From NCBI RefSeq assembly GCF_018882365.1, contig NZ_JACVOP010000001.1, forward strand, positions 496,001 through 560,000: a stretch of 64,000 bases of DNA, in the 5' to 3' direction. The translations under genes were made by a program, and so were the position numbers. This DNA is from Polynucleobacter sp. 71A-WALBACH. Lineage in GTDB: Bacteria > Pseudomonadota > Gammaproteobacteria > Burkholderiales > Burkholderiaceae. The notes below the pieces were generated by a model, which saw nothing but the letters and a program-made list of their open reading frames with translations, was not told the origin of the DNA and searched no databases. Positions 53,072 to 61,824 of the stretch are shown here, in pieces; position 1 is the stretch's first letter, and every line of letters starts with the position of its first letter.

Positions 53072-54370
53072 TTAGTTTGGCAAGATAGTTTCACCAGCAA
53101 AGAGATCAGCAATATTTTCACGTTTACGAATGACGTATGCGTTTTTTCCATCGACCATGATCTCTGCGGGCTTTGGTCTGGTGTTGTAGTTAGATGCCAT
53201 TACAAAACCATAGGCACCAGCAGACAGAATAGCTAGCAGGTCACCTTCTTCAACTGCAAGTTCACGATCTCTTCCTAGCCAGTCACCAGATTCACATACA
53301 GGCCCAACGACGTCATAAGTAGAGCTGGCTACTGGTTTAGCTTGAACAGGAACAATGCTGTGATACGCCTCGTAGAGCGCGGGGCGCATCAACTCTGTCA
53401 TGGCGGCATCAACGATGCAAAAGTTTTTCTCGGCACCTGGCTTGAGATACTCCACTTTGGTCAAGAGCACGCCAGCATTGCCGACTAAGGATCTGCCTGG
53501 CTCTAAGACCACATCGAGATGAGCAAAGCCACGCTCGCCAACACGATTGAGTAGGGTATTAGTGAATTCCGTGATATCAGGTGGATTGTCGTCACCATAC
53601 GAAATACCAAGGCCCCCACCTAAATCGAGATGATGAATCTCAATACCTTCTTTTTTTAATTGAGCAACCAACTCGAGTACTTTATCAAGTGCATCAAGAT
53701 AGGGCGCAGTATTAGTGATTTGAGAGCCAATATGGCAATCAATACCAACCACATCAATTTGAGAAAGCAAGGCAGCTTCACGGTATGTTTTTAAAACCTC
53801 GTGATAAGCAATGCCAAACTTATTGCCTTTTAATCCGGTAGAGATGTAGGGATGGGTTTGCGCATCCACATCTGGATTCACGCGTAAAGAAATTGGCGCG
53901 CGGCAATTCAGCTTAGTAGCAACTCGATTAATTTGGTGGAGCTCAGCAATCGATTCGACATTGATGCATTTAACGCCAGCCTGCAATGCTTGCGCGATTT
54001 CAGGAGCAGATTTACCAACGCCTGCGAATACCAAACTTTTTGGATCTGCACCAACAGCAAGAGCGCGGGCTAATTCGCCGCCACTGACTAAGTCAAAGCC
54101 AGAACCTAATTTTTTAAAGCAATCAATTACCGCTAAGTTGCTATTCGCTTTCATGGCATAGTGGACGCGAGCACGTCTTTTGCCCGAAGAATCTACGCAA
54201 GCTTTGTCATAGGCTTGATAGGCCTGCGTTAATGCTTTTTTGCTATAGACATACAGGGGTGTACCAAACTCCTTTGCCAAATCTGACAAAGGAATTTCTT
54301 CCGCATACCAATTGCCATTGCGTTCTGTAAATCCAGCTAAGTTGGGGAGTGGAATCGCTTTACTTGTCAT
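53072..54370 (-). CDS. lysA: Diaminopimelate decarboxylase
   Basis: LysA removes CO2 from meso-diaminopimelate to make lysine. The 432-residue PLP enzyme of the alanine-racemase fold has VHYAMKANSN with the PLP Lys74, CHIGSQI, LDLGGGLGISY and the C-terminal GPVCESGDWLGRDR (catalytic Cys). Its ATG overlaps the stop of the LptM-like gene (ATGA). Confidence 0.97.
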   Translation of the reverse strand: MTSKAIPLPNLAGFTERNGNWYAEEIPLSDLAKEFGTPLYVYSKKALTQAYQAYDKACVDSSGKRRARVHYAMKANSNLAVIDCFKKLGSGFDLVSGGELARALAVGADPKSLVFAGVGKSAPEIAQALQAGVKCINVESIAELHQINRVATKLNCRAPISLRVNPDVDAQTHPYISTGLKGNKFGIAYHEVLKTYREAALLSQIDVVGIDCHIGSQITNTAPYLDALDKVLELVAQLKKEGIEIHHLDLGGGLGISYGDDNPPDITEFTNTLLNRVGERGFAHLDVVLEPGRSLVGNAGVLLTKVEYLKPGAEKNFCIVDAAMTELMRPALYEAYHSIVPVQAKPVASSTYDVVGPVCESGDWLGRDRELAVEEGDLLAILSAGAYGFVMASNYNTRPKPAEIMVDGKNAYVIRKRENIADLFAGETILPN

Positions 54371-54558
54371 TGCTTGGCCGATGATGGGTTAGTTGCAGCA
54401 GGGCTTTGGGGTGGATAGAGCTTGCCCTTAGGCTCTGGTTCAGCGGGTGGTGCTGGAGTGGGCGGCACATTTGGCAAATATAGCGGCCCTCTAACCCCAC
54501 ACCCAACAAGGGATATTAGAAGGCTAATGCCAAGAGTTCTTATAAGAATCGCTATCAT
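54367..54558 (-). CDS. lptM: LptM-like (YifL) lipoprotein
   Basis: This 63-residue lipoprotein has a signal with lipobox LVGC (Cys20) followed by GVRGPLYLPNVPP, the LptM signature CGxxGPLYxP, then a Pro-rich tail. LptM helps LptD fold with native disulfides in the outer membrane. It sits before lysA with a 4-bp overlap, as in E. coli where yifL lies beside dapF and cyaY. It diverges from cyaY. Confidence 0.88.
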   Translation of the reverse strand: MIAILIRTLGISLLISLVGCGVRGPLYLPNVPPTPAPPAEPEPKGKLYPPQSPAATNPSSAKQ

Positions 54559-54605
54559 GAATGTCTCTAAAACGAATGATTGAATATAGCATGCAGGACT
54601 CTAAT

Positions 54606-54989
54606 ATGAAGCCAGGCGATCTCACCGTGGAAACCATTGACGATAAGCAGTTCTATCAGGTGGGTAGTAATTTATTGCAGTCAATTGAGGCGGCCTTAGA
54701 GGCTGCAGATGATGCGCTGGATCTAGATCTGGATGTAGAGCGCCAAGGCGGGAACGTAATCAATATTCGGTTTAGGGATCGCAGCGTGATTGTGGTCAAT
54801 ACACAGCCACCTTTACATGAAATCTGGGTAGCAGCCAAATCTGGTGGTTATCACTATCGTTGGGCTGGCACTTTAGCCTCTCCACTCTGGTTAGATACTA
54901 AAACAGGGCGAGAACTGTTGAGCGACTTATCCGAATTTGCCAGCGCTCAAGCCGGGCAAGCGATTACTATCAGCCTGCTTCAGAAATAA
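54606..54989 (+). CDS. cyaY: Frataxin-like iron protein CyaY
   Basis: CyaY binds iron and tunes iron-sulfur cluster assembly by IscS. The acidic first helix (LLQSIEAALEAADDALDLDLD) and the strands with FRDRSVIVVNTQPPLHEIWVA and GYHYRW are typical of frataxin. ATG 54606 has AGGA seven bases before, giving 127 residues; an ATG at 54591 and one at 54561 are also in frame. The usual length is about 108. Confidence 0.93.
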   Translation: MKPGDLTVETIDDKQFYQVGSNLLQSIEAALEAADDALDLDLDVERQGGNVINIRFRDRSVIVVNTQPPLHEIWVAAKSGGYHYRWAGTLASPLWLDTKTGRELLSDLSEFASAQAGQAITISLLQK

Positions 54990-55009
54990 GTAGCCAATAT
55001 TTCAGGGGC

Positions 55010-56092
55010 TTAAACTGCCCCAGTGGCTGTTAGGGTCTCGATGACCTGAGCATCGGGAACACTCTTAATTTGGGCTTTGCCAATCTTTTCTAAAACGACG
55101 TAACGAATCTGACCGCCTTCAGTCTTTTTATCTACTTGCATTAATTCCATATAACGCTGTGCGCCAAACTTGGGAGGTGCAATCGGTAGATTCATAGATT
55201 GAATAATGTGAGTTAAACGATTGACCTCATCTTGCGTGATGAAGTTCAGGCGACGTGAGAGATCCGCACCCATGACCATGCCACAACCAACAGCTTCACC
55301 ATGTAGCCATTCGCCATATCCCATGCCTGCTTCGATCGCATGACCAAAGGTATGACCGAAATTCAATGTGGCCCGAATTCCACCCTCTCTCTCATCAGCT
55401 GACACGACGGCCGATTTAATTTCACAAGAACGTAGAACAGCATGCGCCATTGCTGCGGTATCGCAAGCTAATAATGCTTTTGCATTTGCCTCAATCCAAT
55501 CCAAGAATTCCGCATCCGCGATCGCACCATGCTTAACCACTTCAGCCAGGCCGGCAGAAAGTTCGCGCGCAGGCAATGTCTTGAGGGTGTTCAGGTCTGC
55601 AATCACCGCTACTGGCTGATGAAACGCTCCGATCATATTTTTTCCAAGTGGATGATTAATCCCTGTCTTACCGCCGACAGAGGAGTCCACCTGAGCTAAT
55701 AAGGTTGTTGGAACTTGAATAAACCGAATGCCACGCATAAAGCTAGCAGCTGCAAAGCCAGTCATATCCCCAATGACGCCGCCACCCAAAGCTACCAAGA
55801 TGGTTTGACGATCGGCGCCAAACTTCAAGAGATCATCAAAAATCAGCTGGAGATTTTTCCAATCCTTGTAAGACTCCCCATCAGGCAACACAATCGTTCT
55901 GACGGGTTTACCAAGTCTCTCTAGGGTCTTGGTGAGGCGCTCTGCATACAGAGGGGCAACAGTTGTATTGGTAACGATGTAAATCGATGTGGATTTTTCG
56001 CAGGCGCTAAATAGTTCTGGTTGATCTATTAAATCTGTACCAATATGAATGGGGTAGCTACGATTGCCTAGATCAACTTCTAATGTTTTCAT
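55010..56092 (-). CDS. aroB: 3-dehydroquinate synthase
   Basis: AroB makes 3-dehydroquinate from DAHP, step two of the shikimate pathway. The 360-residue NAD- and metal-dependent enzyme has [40 protein letters not shown] and [12 protein letters not shown] with metal-binding His. It lies 8 bp after aroK in one operon, with the pilQ genes upstream. Confidence 0.97.
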   Translation of the reverse strand: MKTLEVDLGNRSYPIHIGTDLIDQPELFSACEKSTSIYIVTNTTVAPLYAERLTKTLERLGKPVRTIVLPDGESYKDWKNLQLIFDDLLKFGADRQTILVALGGGVIGDMTGFAAASFMRGIRFIQVPTTLLAQVDSSVGGKTGINHPLGKNMIGAFHQPVAVIADLNTLKTLPARELSAGLAEVVKHGAIADAEFLDWIEANAKALLACDTAAMAHAVLRSCEIKSAVVSADEREGGIRATLNFGHTFGHAIEAGMGYGEWLHGEAVGCGMVMGADLSRRLNFITQDEVNRLTHIIQSMNLPIAPPKFGAQRYMELMQVDKKTEGGQIRYVVLEKIGKAQIKSVPDAQVIETLTATGAV

Positions 56093-56100
56093 GGATAAAT

Positions 56101-56625
56101 TTATGCGGAGAGTTCGAGTTGCATGATTAATGTGTTGACTAGTTGATTGACGCTGGGTTTTCCAGTCTCAATCACATAGTCAGCGATTTCGCGATAAAGA
56201 GGATCGCGAATAGCGTATAGGTTTTCTAGAATCTTTTTTGCGTCACCATTTTTAAGGAGTGGTCTACCTTCGCCACCCTTAGTGCGATGCCACAGTTCCA
56301 TAGGATTGGCGTGAAGATAAATGACAGTACCTCTTTCGCTGAGGAACTGACGATTCTCAGGCAGGAGTACGGCGCCACCACCAGTTGCCAAGATGACATC
56401 ATGCTCGGCAGTAATCTCTTTAATAGCCTGTGCCTCACGTTTACGAAATCCTTCTTCACCTTCCATTTCAAAAATGACGGGAATTTTGACTCCACAACGA
56501 TCCTCAATGACATGATCAGCATCTAAGAAGCGACGACCCAATTTCTTGGCCAGTAATTTACCGACGGTCGACTTTCCGGCGCCCATGAGGCCAATCAGAA
56601 AGATATTGTTAGATGAAGAGTTCAC
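56101..56625 (-). CDS. aroK: Shikimate kinase
   Basis: AroK phosphorylates shikimate. The 174-residue protein has the Walker A loop [31 protein letters not shown], the shikimate-binding GGGAVL, and the lid region RPLL. It is 12 bp after pilQ and 8 bp before aroB; the pilQ-aroK-aroB order is common in proteobacteria. Confidence 0.97.
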   Translation of the reverse strand: MNSSSNNIFLIGLMGAGKSTVGKLLAKKLGRRFLDADHVIEDRCGVKIPVIFEMEGEEGFRKREAQAIKEITAEHDVILATGGGAVLLPENRQFLSERGTVIYLHANPMELWHRTKGGEGRPLLKNGDAKKILENLYAIRDPLYREIADYVIETGKPSVNQLVNTLIMQLELSA

Positions 56626-56637
56626 ACTTTGATTTTA

Positions 56638-57759
56638 TTAGTGTTTGTCCAGAACAGTGGGAGTTAAGAAGACTAATAGTTCAGTTTTATCCGCCAATTT
56701 AGATTTATGGCGAAATAAGTGCCCAATCAAAGGAATATCACCCAGCAGGGGAACCTTAATTTCGTCATCACGCTCAGTAGTTTGAAAGATGCCGCCAATG
56801 ATGGCAGTCCCGCCATTTTCAACCGTGACTTCAGAGCTCAGGTTTTTGGTGTCGATCGCATAACCCTGTTCAGTTTTCATGCCAATGGTGTCTTTATTGA
56901 TCCCCACCAACATCGATATCTTCCCGTCTGGATGAATCTTGGGTAGGACCTCAAGACGTAAATTAGCCTTGCGAAACTGCAATTTACTGCCGCTTTGAGA
57001 GCTGACTTGGTAGGGTAGTTCGGTTCCCTGCTCAATCGTAGCCTTAACTTGATCACCAGTCATGATGCGGGGGTTGGAGAGAATCTTGCCTTGACCGTCG
57101 GACTCCAGCGCTGAAAGCTCCATTTGCAATAGTCGGGCTGCGTTCTTGGAAACCAGGGTGGCAGCTAAGGTGGCCGGATTAAAGCCAGCCAAGCCACTAC
57201 CAGCGAGATCTAGGTTTGCACTTGCGCTTTGGTCTGGATGATTGCCTATGCCATTGGCCTGATACCCCAGTTTGATACCGAGCTCTCGGGCAAAGCGCTG
57301 ATCGGCCTCAACAATACGAGCTTCTATGAGGATCTGGCGCGGGCTATTAATATGATCTCCGCCAAAAGGCAGAGCAGCATCCTCCCGACGAAATTTTTGG
57401 AAACTTTGAATTTCGGCATGAGGACCAATCCAGTAAATATCCCCATTTCGGACAAGGCGTAATCCTCGGCTAGCAAGAATCGAATGCAGGGCGGTTTGCC
57501 AAGGCGTGTCCTTGAGGTCAACGGAAATCTTGCCTTGAATGGATTCGCTCAGGAGGAAATTGGTATCGCCCATTTTGGCTAAAACCTGCAAAAGCTCAGT
57601 CAACTCAATTTGGCTAAATTGCAGGCTAATACGAGTATCTTTAGGGTTGTCTGAAGGGCTGGCCTCGGGGTGGCTTCCCAAGATTGGATTGAGTAAAAAA
57701 ACCAGGATTAGGAAGAGTAATCCGGCGCGGGATTTTTGTAGGATCTTCAATAGAGTCAC
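56638..57759 (-). CDS. pilQ: Short PilQ/HofQ-type secretin
   Basis: Secretins form outer-membrane gates for type IV pili or DNA uptake. The 373-residue protein has a signal or anchor segment (11-29), one STN/N0-type domain (about 40-110, with QFSQIELTELLQVLAKM and GKISVDL), a short linker, and the secretin core (about 140-372) ending VPLLGDIPLIGHLFR and LLVFLTPTVLD. PilQ is usually about 700 residues with AMIN domains that bind peptidoglycan; they are missing here, so it is nearer the size of HofQ. It overlaps the upstream gene by 4 bp. Confidence 0.88.
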   Translation of the reverse strand: MTLLKILQKSRAGLLFLILVFLLNPILGSHPEASPSDNPKDTRISLQFSQIELTELLQVLAKMGDTNFLLSESIQGKISVDLKDTPWQTALHSILASRGLRLVRNGDIYWIGPHAEIQSFQKFRREDAALPFGGDHINSPRQILIEARIVEADQRFARELGIKLGYQANGIGNHPDQSASANLDLAGSGLAGFNPATLAATLVSKNAARLLQMELSALESDGQGKILSNPRIMTGDQVKATIEQGTELPYQVSSQSGSKLQFRKANLRLEVLPKIHPDGKISMLVGINKDTIGMKTEQGYAIDTKNLSSEVTVENGGTAIIGGIFQTTERDDEIKVPLLGDIPLIGHLFRHKSKLADKTELLVFLTPTVLDKH

Positions 57760-58478
57760 TCTGATTGGGTGGATTTAAAAGTAATGGATTTACCTTTGGG
57801 GTGGGCCAGGATAGCCAATTCCTTTTCTGCTTGCGTGAGGCGCCATTCCCCTAAAGCCAAGCTCTCCTTACGCACCATCAGCGTCGTCTTGCCGGTGTGA
57901 AAAAAGGCATGCTCGGCGACCCCCATTCGGGTAATGCCCAAATATCTCCAGCGACGAAGTTCTGCCTCATATGGGATGGCGGCAGGCTTACTCTGAGAAC
58001 TCTTTATTGGAGGCTTTGACTCTATTGAGTGAATACTCACTTCTATTTCATCTATTATTTCATATAGATCATCTCGCTCAGATACCCATTCACTTTGAGA
58101 AAGTTGAAATTCTTCTTTAAGCTCTAAAAGTTGATTTTGTAATGCGCTTATTTCCAGTTCAGCCCCAGATTTATTGGAATCAAAATGAAAAAAGAGGCCA
58201 CCTGCACTAAGCAATAAGATGCTGATTAAGATCCAAATTGGGCTGAAATTGAACCCCTTGAGCTCGAAGGCTTTGGCCGGAAAAGCGGGTTTAGGAGTCT
58301 TGGTTTGAGGTGTCTGATCTACCCTCGGGGGCGACGAGGTTTTGCGAATTCCATGGGGATCTGGAATGGCGGGGTCATCCCCCAACTCACTCAGAATGTC
58401 ATCAAAAGACTGGGGGGAAATGTGGCGTGGAGGCATGCCATATTGTTCGCCCAGGGGATAGTAAAAACGATCGGGCAA
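57756..58478 (-). CDS. Single-pass membrane protein of the pilQ locus
   Basis: I do not recognise this 240-residue protein by family. It has a Pro-rich cytoplasmic part with a SFDDILSELGDD motif (24-34), one membrane segment (79-98), a coiled coil (about 104-152), and a small C-terminal domain (YLGITRMGVAEHAFF, then SLALGEWRLTQAEKELAIL). Its place before pilQ is normally held by PilM, N, O and P. The anchor plus coiled coil resembles PilN/PilO and the end could serve as PilP, so it may be a compact partner of the secretin. ATG 58436 is an alternative start. Confidence 0.5.
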   Translation of the reverse strand: MPDRFYYPLGEQYGMPPRHISPQSFDDILSELGDDPAIPDPHGIRKTSSPPRVDQTPQTKTPKPAFPAKAFELKGFNFSPIWILISILLLSAGGLFFHFDSNKSGAELEISALQNQLLELKEEFQLSQSEWVSERDDLYEIIDEIEVSIHSIESKPPIKSSQSKPAAIPYEAELRRWRYLGITRMGVAEHAFFHTGKTTLMVRKESLALGEWRLTQAEKELAILAHPKGKSITFKSTQSE

Positions 58479-58576
58479 AGCGGAATTCAGTGTCAGAAAT
58501 GTCCGCCCAAAAATATTTCAAACAAGGGTTTTGGAGCTTTAAGGAAAATTGTGTAAGCACCCTATAATTTGATTCT

Positions 58577-60913
58577 ATGGCTCTACCCCCAAAAGACAAG
58601 CCGCCCTTAAACCGGCGGTTTAACCGACAGCCTGACAGACGTCCTGGTCAGCCAAGAGCGGAGCATGCCTCGTCTAGGAAATCAGGGAGCAATCCCCTTA
58701 TTAAGGCGCTGCTTATTATCAGCATGGTCTTTGCGGTGGTATTCACCTTGTTGCTGGGATATGCCTTCTTAATAGCAAAGCCGAATTTGCCGAAGATCTC
58801 GGCATTGGTTGACTACAACCCCAAAACGCCATTGCGCATCTATACCGCCGATAAAGTCCTGATAGGCGAATTTGGGGAGGAGCGCCGTAAGGTAATCCCT
58901 TTGAATGAAATCCCTATGAGCATGCGTAACGCAGTCTTGGCTATTGAGGATGATCGCTTTTATTCCCATGGTGGGGTGGACTACGTGGGGATTCTCAGGG
59001 CTGCGCTCACCAATTTACGTGGCAACCTTTCTCAAGGCGCATCAACCATCACGATGCAAGTAGCTCGGAACTTCTTCCTCAGTAATGAGAAGACTTTCAG
59101 TCGCAAGATCTACGAGGTTCTTCTATCCTGGGAAATTGAGTCTCAACTAAGCAAAGACAAGATTCTTGAGATTTATATGAATCAGATCTTCTTAGGGCAA
59201 CGGGCTTATGGATTCTCTAGTGCGGCTCAGATCTACTTTGGTAAAGAATTAAAAGACATCACGATTGCTGAGTCCGCTATGTTGGCCGGATTGCCAAAGG
59301 CTCCTTCAGCATATAACCCAGTCAGTAATTTCCGTCGCGCCAAGATTCGTCAGGAATATATTTTGCAGCGAATGCGTGATTTGTCTTACATCACGCCTGA
59401 GCAGTACCAAGTTGCCATGGCCGAAGAATTGCATATCCGCGGCCTTGGAAATGAATTTAGTACTCGTGCCGATTTCCCTGCTGAGATGGTGCGTCAGTTG
59501 TTATTTACGCAATACGGTGAGGCTATTTATTCTCAGGGAATAGATGTTTACACCACCATCTTGAAGGCGGACCAAGATGCTGCTTACAAGGCAGTGCGTC
59601 GCGGTATCTTTGAATATGATCTGCGTCACGCATATCGTGGTCCAGAGGGTTTTATTGATTTGCCAGAAGATCATGTCAAGCGTCAACGTGCAATTGATGA
59701 GGCCTTATTGGCTTACCCTCAGTTAGATGATTTGCAGTCTGGTGTAGTGCTCGATATCAAGCCAAAAGAAATGCAAGTGATGATTTCTACTGGGGATACG
59801 ATCACCCTGAAAGGCGAGGGCATGAAGCTTGCTACCGCCTCTTTAACTGATAGCACACAACCCAAAAAACGTTTGCGCCCTGGTGCCATCGTTAGATTGC
59901 TCTCAGATGGTGGCGTTTGGAAGTTGGCACAATTACCGCAAGTTGAAGCTGCCTTTGTTTCCATGAATGCTGAAACGGGCGCGATCCTCTCTTTAGTTGG
60001 CGGCTTTGATTTCCGTCGCAATCAATTTAATCACGTTACCCAGGCACAACGCCAGCCAGGCTCTTCATTTAAACCATTTATTTATGCAGCTGCAATCGAG
60101 AAAGGTTTTTCTCCGAGCACCATGGTGAACGATGCTCCACTGTCTATTGGCAGCATGGAAACGGGCAGCCAAGCCTGGGAGCCGAAGAACTACGATGGTA
60201 AGTATGAGGGCATGATGCGTTTACGTACCGCCTTAGCCAAATCAAAAAACTTAGTGTCTGTGCGCTTGATTCGCGCTATCGGCCCCTCTTATGCGCAAGA
60301 ATATATTCAGCGCTTTGGGTTTGAGGCAGAGAAGCATCCGCCTTATTTAACAATGGCCTTGGGCGCGGGCTCTGTAACACCCTTACAGATGGCATCTGCC
60401 TATAGCGTGTTTGCTAATGGCGGCTATCGTGTAGATCCTTACTTAATCAATAGGATGACAGACTCAAAAGGGACTGTTCTATTTGAAGCTAAACCTACTC
60501 ATGCGCGCGAGGATGCCCCCCGTGTCTTAGATGCAAGAACTGCCTTCGTAATGGATAGCATGTTGCAGGAGGTTACAAAATCTGGAACTGCAGGAAGTGC
60601 GAGAGCGAAATTGGGCCGTAGTGATATCGCTGGTAAAACTGGTACAACGAATGATTCTCACGATGCTTGGTTTGCGGGATATAACCCGAAGGTAGTGGCC
60701 ATTGCCTGGATTGGATTTGATAAGCCGGCAAGTTTGGGAGATCGTGAAACTGGTGGCGGTCTTGCTTTACCGATGTGGATCTCTTATATGAGCACCGCCC
60801 TGAAGGATGAACCACAACAAGGTCGCGAAGTACCTGCGGGCGTAACTCAAGTTGATGGTGATTGGTTTATTCCCGACTTTTCTAATAACGGCGGTGTGCG
60901 CGAACTGCAGTAG
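58577..60913 (+). CDS. mrcA: Class A penicillin-binding protein 1A
   Basis: PBP1A makes and cross-links peptidoglycan. The 778-residue protein has a basic cytoplasmic start, one membrane anchor (42-66), a GT51 glycosyltransferase domain with EDDRFYSHGGVDYVG (catalytic Glu) and QGASTITMQVARNFFLS, then a transpeptidase domain with SSFK (Ser496-Lys499), SKN and KTGT (687-690). It diverges from the pilQ locus across a 98-bp spacer, a widely kept arrangement. Confidence 0.97.
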   Translation: MALPPKDKPPLNRRFNRQPDRRPGQPRAEHASSRKSGSNPLIKALLIISMVFAVVFTLLLGYAFLIAKPNLPKISALVDYNPKTPLRIYTADKVLIGEFGEERRKVIPLNEIPMSMRNAVLAIEDDRFYSHGGVDYVGILRAALTNLRGNLSQGASTITMQVARNFFLSNEKTFSRKIYEVLLSWEIESQLSKDKILEIYMNQIFLGQRAYGFSSAAQIYFGKELKDITIAESAMLAGLPKAPSAYNPVSNFRRAKIRQEYILQRMRDLSYITPEQYQVAMAEELHIRGLGNEFSTRADFPAEMVRQLLFTQYGEAIYSQGIDVYTTILKADQDAAYKAVRRGIFEYDLRHAYRGPEGFIDLPEDHVKRQRAIDEALLAYPQLDDLQSGVVLDIKPKEMQVMISTGDTITLKGEGMKLATASLTDSTQPKKRLRPGAIVRLLSDGGVWKLAQLPQVEAAFVSMNAETGAILSLVGGFDFRRNQFNHVTQAQRQPGSSFKPFIYAAAIEKGFSPSTMVNDAPLSIGSMETGSQAWEPKNYDGKYEGMMRLRTALAKSKNLVSVRLIRAIGPSYAQEYIQRFGFEAEKHPPYLTMALGAGSVTPLQMASAYSVFANGGYRVDPYLINRMTDSKGTVLFEAKPTHAREDAPRVLDARTAFVMDSMLQEVTKSGTAGSARAKLGRSDIAGKTGTTNDSHDAWFAGYNPKVVAIAWIGFDKPASLGDRETGGGLALPMWISYMSTALKDEPQQGREVPAGVTQVDGDWFIPDFSNNGGVRELQ

Positions 60914-60925
60914 TTCGTTTTAGCA

Positions 60926-61630
60926 ATGGCAAGGCAAGCACGCACCATTATTCCGGGCCAAGCAATGCATGTCATGGTTCGTGGCAATAATCGGGAAATA
61001 CTTTTTTTTAATGATGCGGACCGTCGCATCTATTTGGATTGGCTACGAGAAGCGGCTAAGCAATTTGGTAGCGCGGTGCACGCATTTGCCTTAATGCCAA
61101 ATCATGTCCATCTCTTGTTGACTCCCCAGAACGCAGATTCGCTTGCAAAGACGATGCAATCTCTGGGTAGACGTTATGCCCAGTATTTCAATCAACAGCA
61201 TCATCGTTCAGGAACTATCTGGGAAGGTCGTTATCGTTCCTCGCTAATTGACCCTGATTATTTTTTGCGCTGCCAACGCTATATCGAACTAAATCCCGTC
61301 AGGGCGGGTTTTGAATCTAGTCCTCAAGATTCCACTTGGACTAGCTTTGCTTCCCACATCGGCGGCAACGCTGAGCCATGGTTGGTTGATCACCAATACT
61401 TTTGGAAGTTGGGTAACACCCCTTTTGAAAGACAAATGACCTGGGCTGCCTTCGTGAAGGACGGCGCGCCTCACTGGGAGGATCGTCAAATTACCGAGGC
61501 ATTAGTGAGATCCAAGCCTTGGGTAAGTGACATTTACGCAAAAAAGCTCTTTAAAGATAACTCCGAGCAGACATTGATCCGTTATCGGGGGCGTCCAAAG
61601 AAATTAATATCAATTAATTCAACAAGTTAG
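60926..61630 (+). CDS. REP-associated tyrosine transposase (RAYT)
   Basis: The 234-residue protein is a Y1 transposase of the TnpA-REP group: GNNREILFF near the start, the HUH motif ALMPNHVHLLL (His60, His62), and the catalytic Tyr119 in RCQRYIELNPVRAGF. Such proteins nick single-stranded hairpins and spread short REP-like repeats; they are mostly single-copy and domesticated. It lies only 12 bp after mrcA, without a terminator, and is followed by an inverted repeat at 61677-61739. All catalytic residues are present. Confidence 0.9.
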   Translation: MARQARTIIPGQAMHVMVRGNNREILFFNDADRRIYLDWLREAAKQFGSAVHAFALMPNHVHLLLTPQNADSLAKTMQSLGRRYAQYFNQQHHRSGTIWEGRYRSSLIDPDYFLRCQRYIELNPVRAGFESSPQDSTWTSFASHIGGNAEPWLVDHQYFWKLGNTPFERQMTWAAFVKDGAPHWEDRQITEALVRSKPWVSDIYAKKLFKDNSEQTLIRYRGRPKKLISINSTS

Positions 61631-61676
61631 AGGATGCTTTACCGGTTGGGTAGTTGGCTTTAGTGCTAGCAAGTTC

Positions 61677-61739
61677 TGACTCTGTCCCTTTTATATCAAT
61701 TCATTTTGGTGCTGACCCAATTTAAATGGGACAGACTCA
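61677..61739. repeat. Imperfect inverted repeat after the RAYT gene
   Basis: TGACTCTGTCCC (61677-61688) and GGGACAGACTCA (61728-61739) pair over 12 bases with one mismatch, enclosing 39 bases. RAYT proteins act on flanking REP hairpins, so this may be its substrate. Confidence 0.55.
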
Positions 61740-61824
61740 TTTTATTTCTATTGCATCAACATGGGTATTCCCCTATATTGGATCCTCCAAAAGTAATCGG
61801 CCTTCAATGGCAATCGGAAATACC

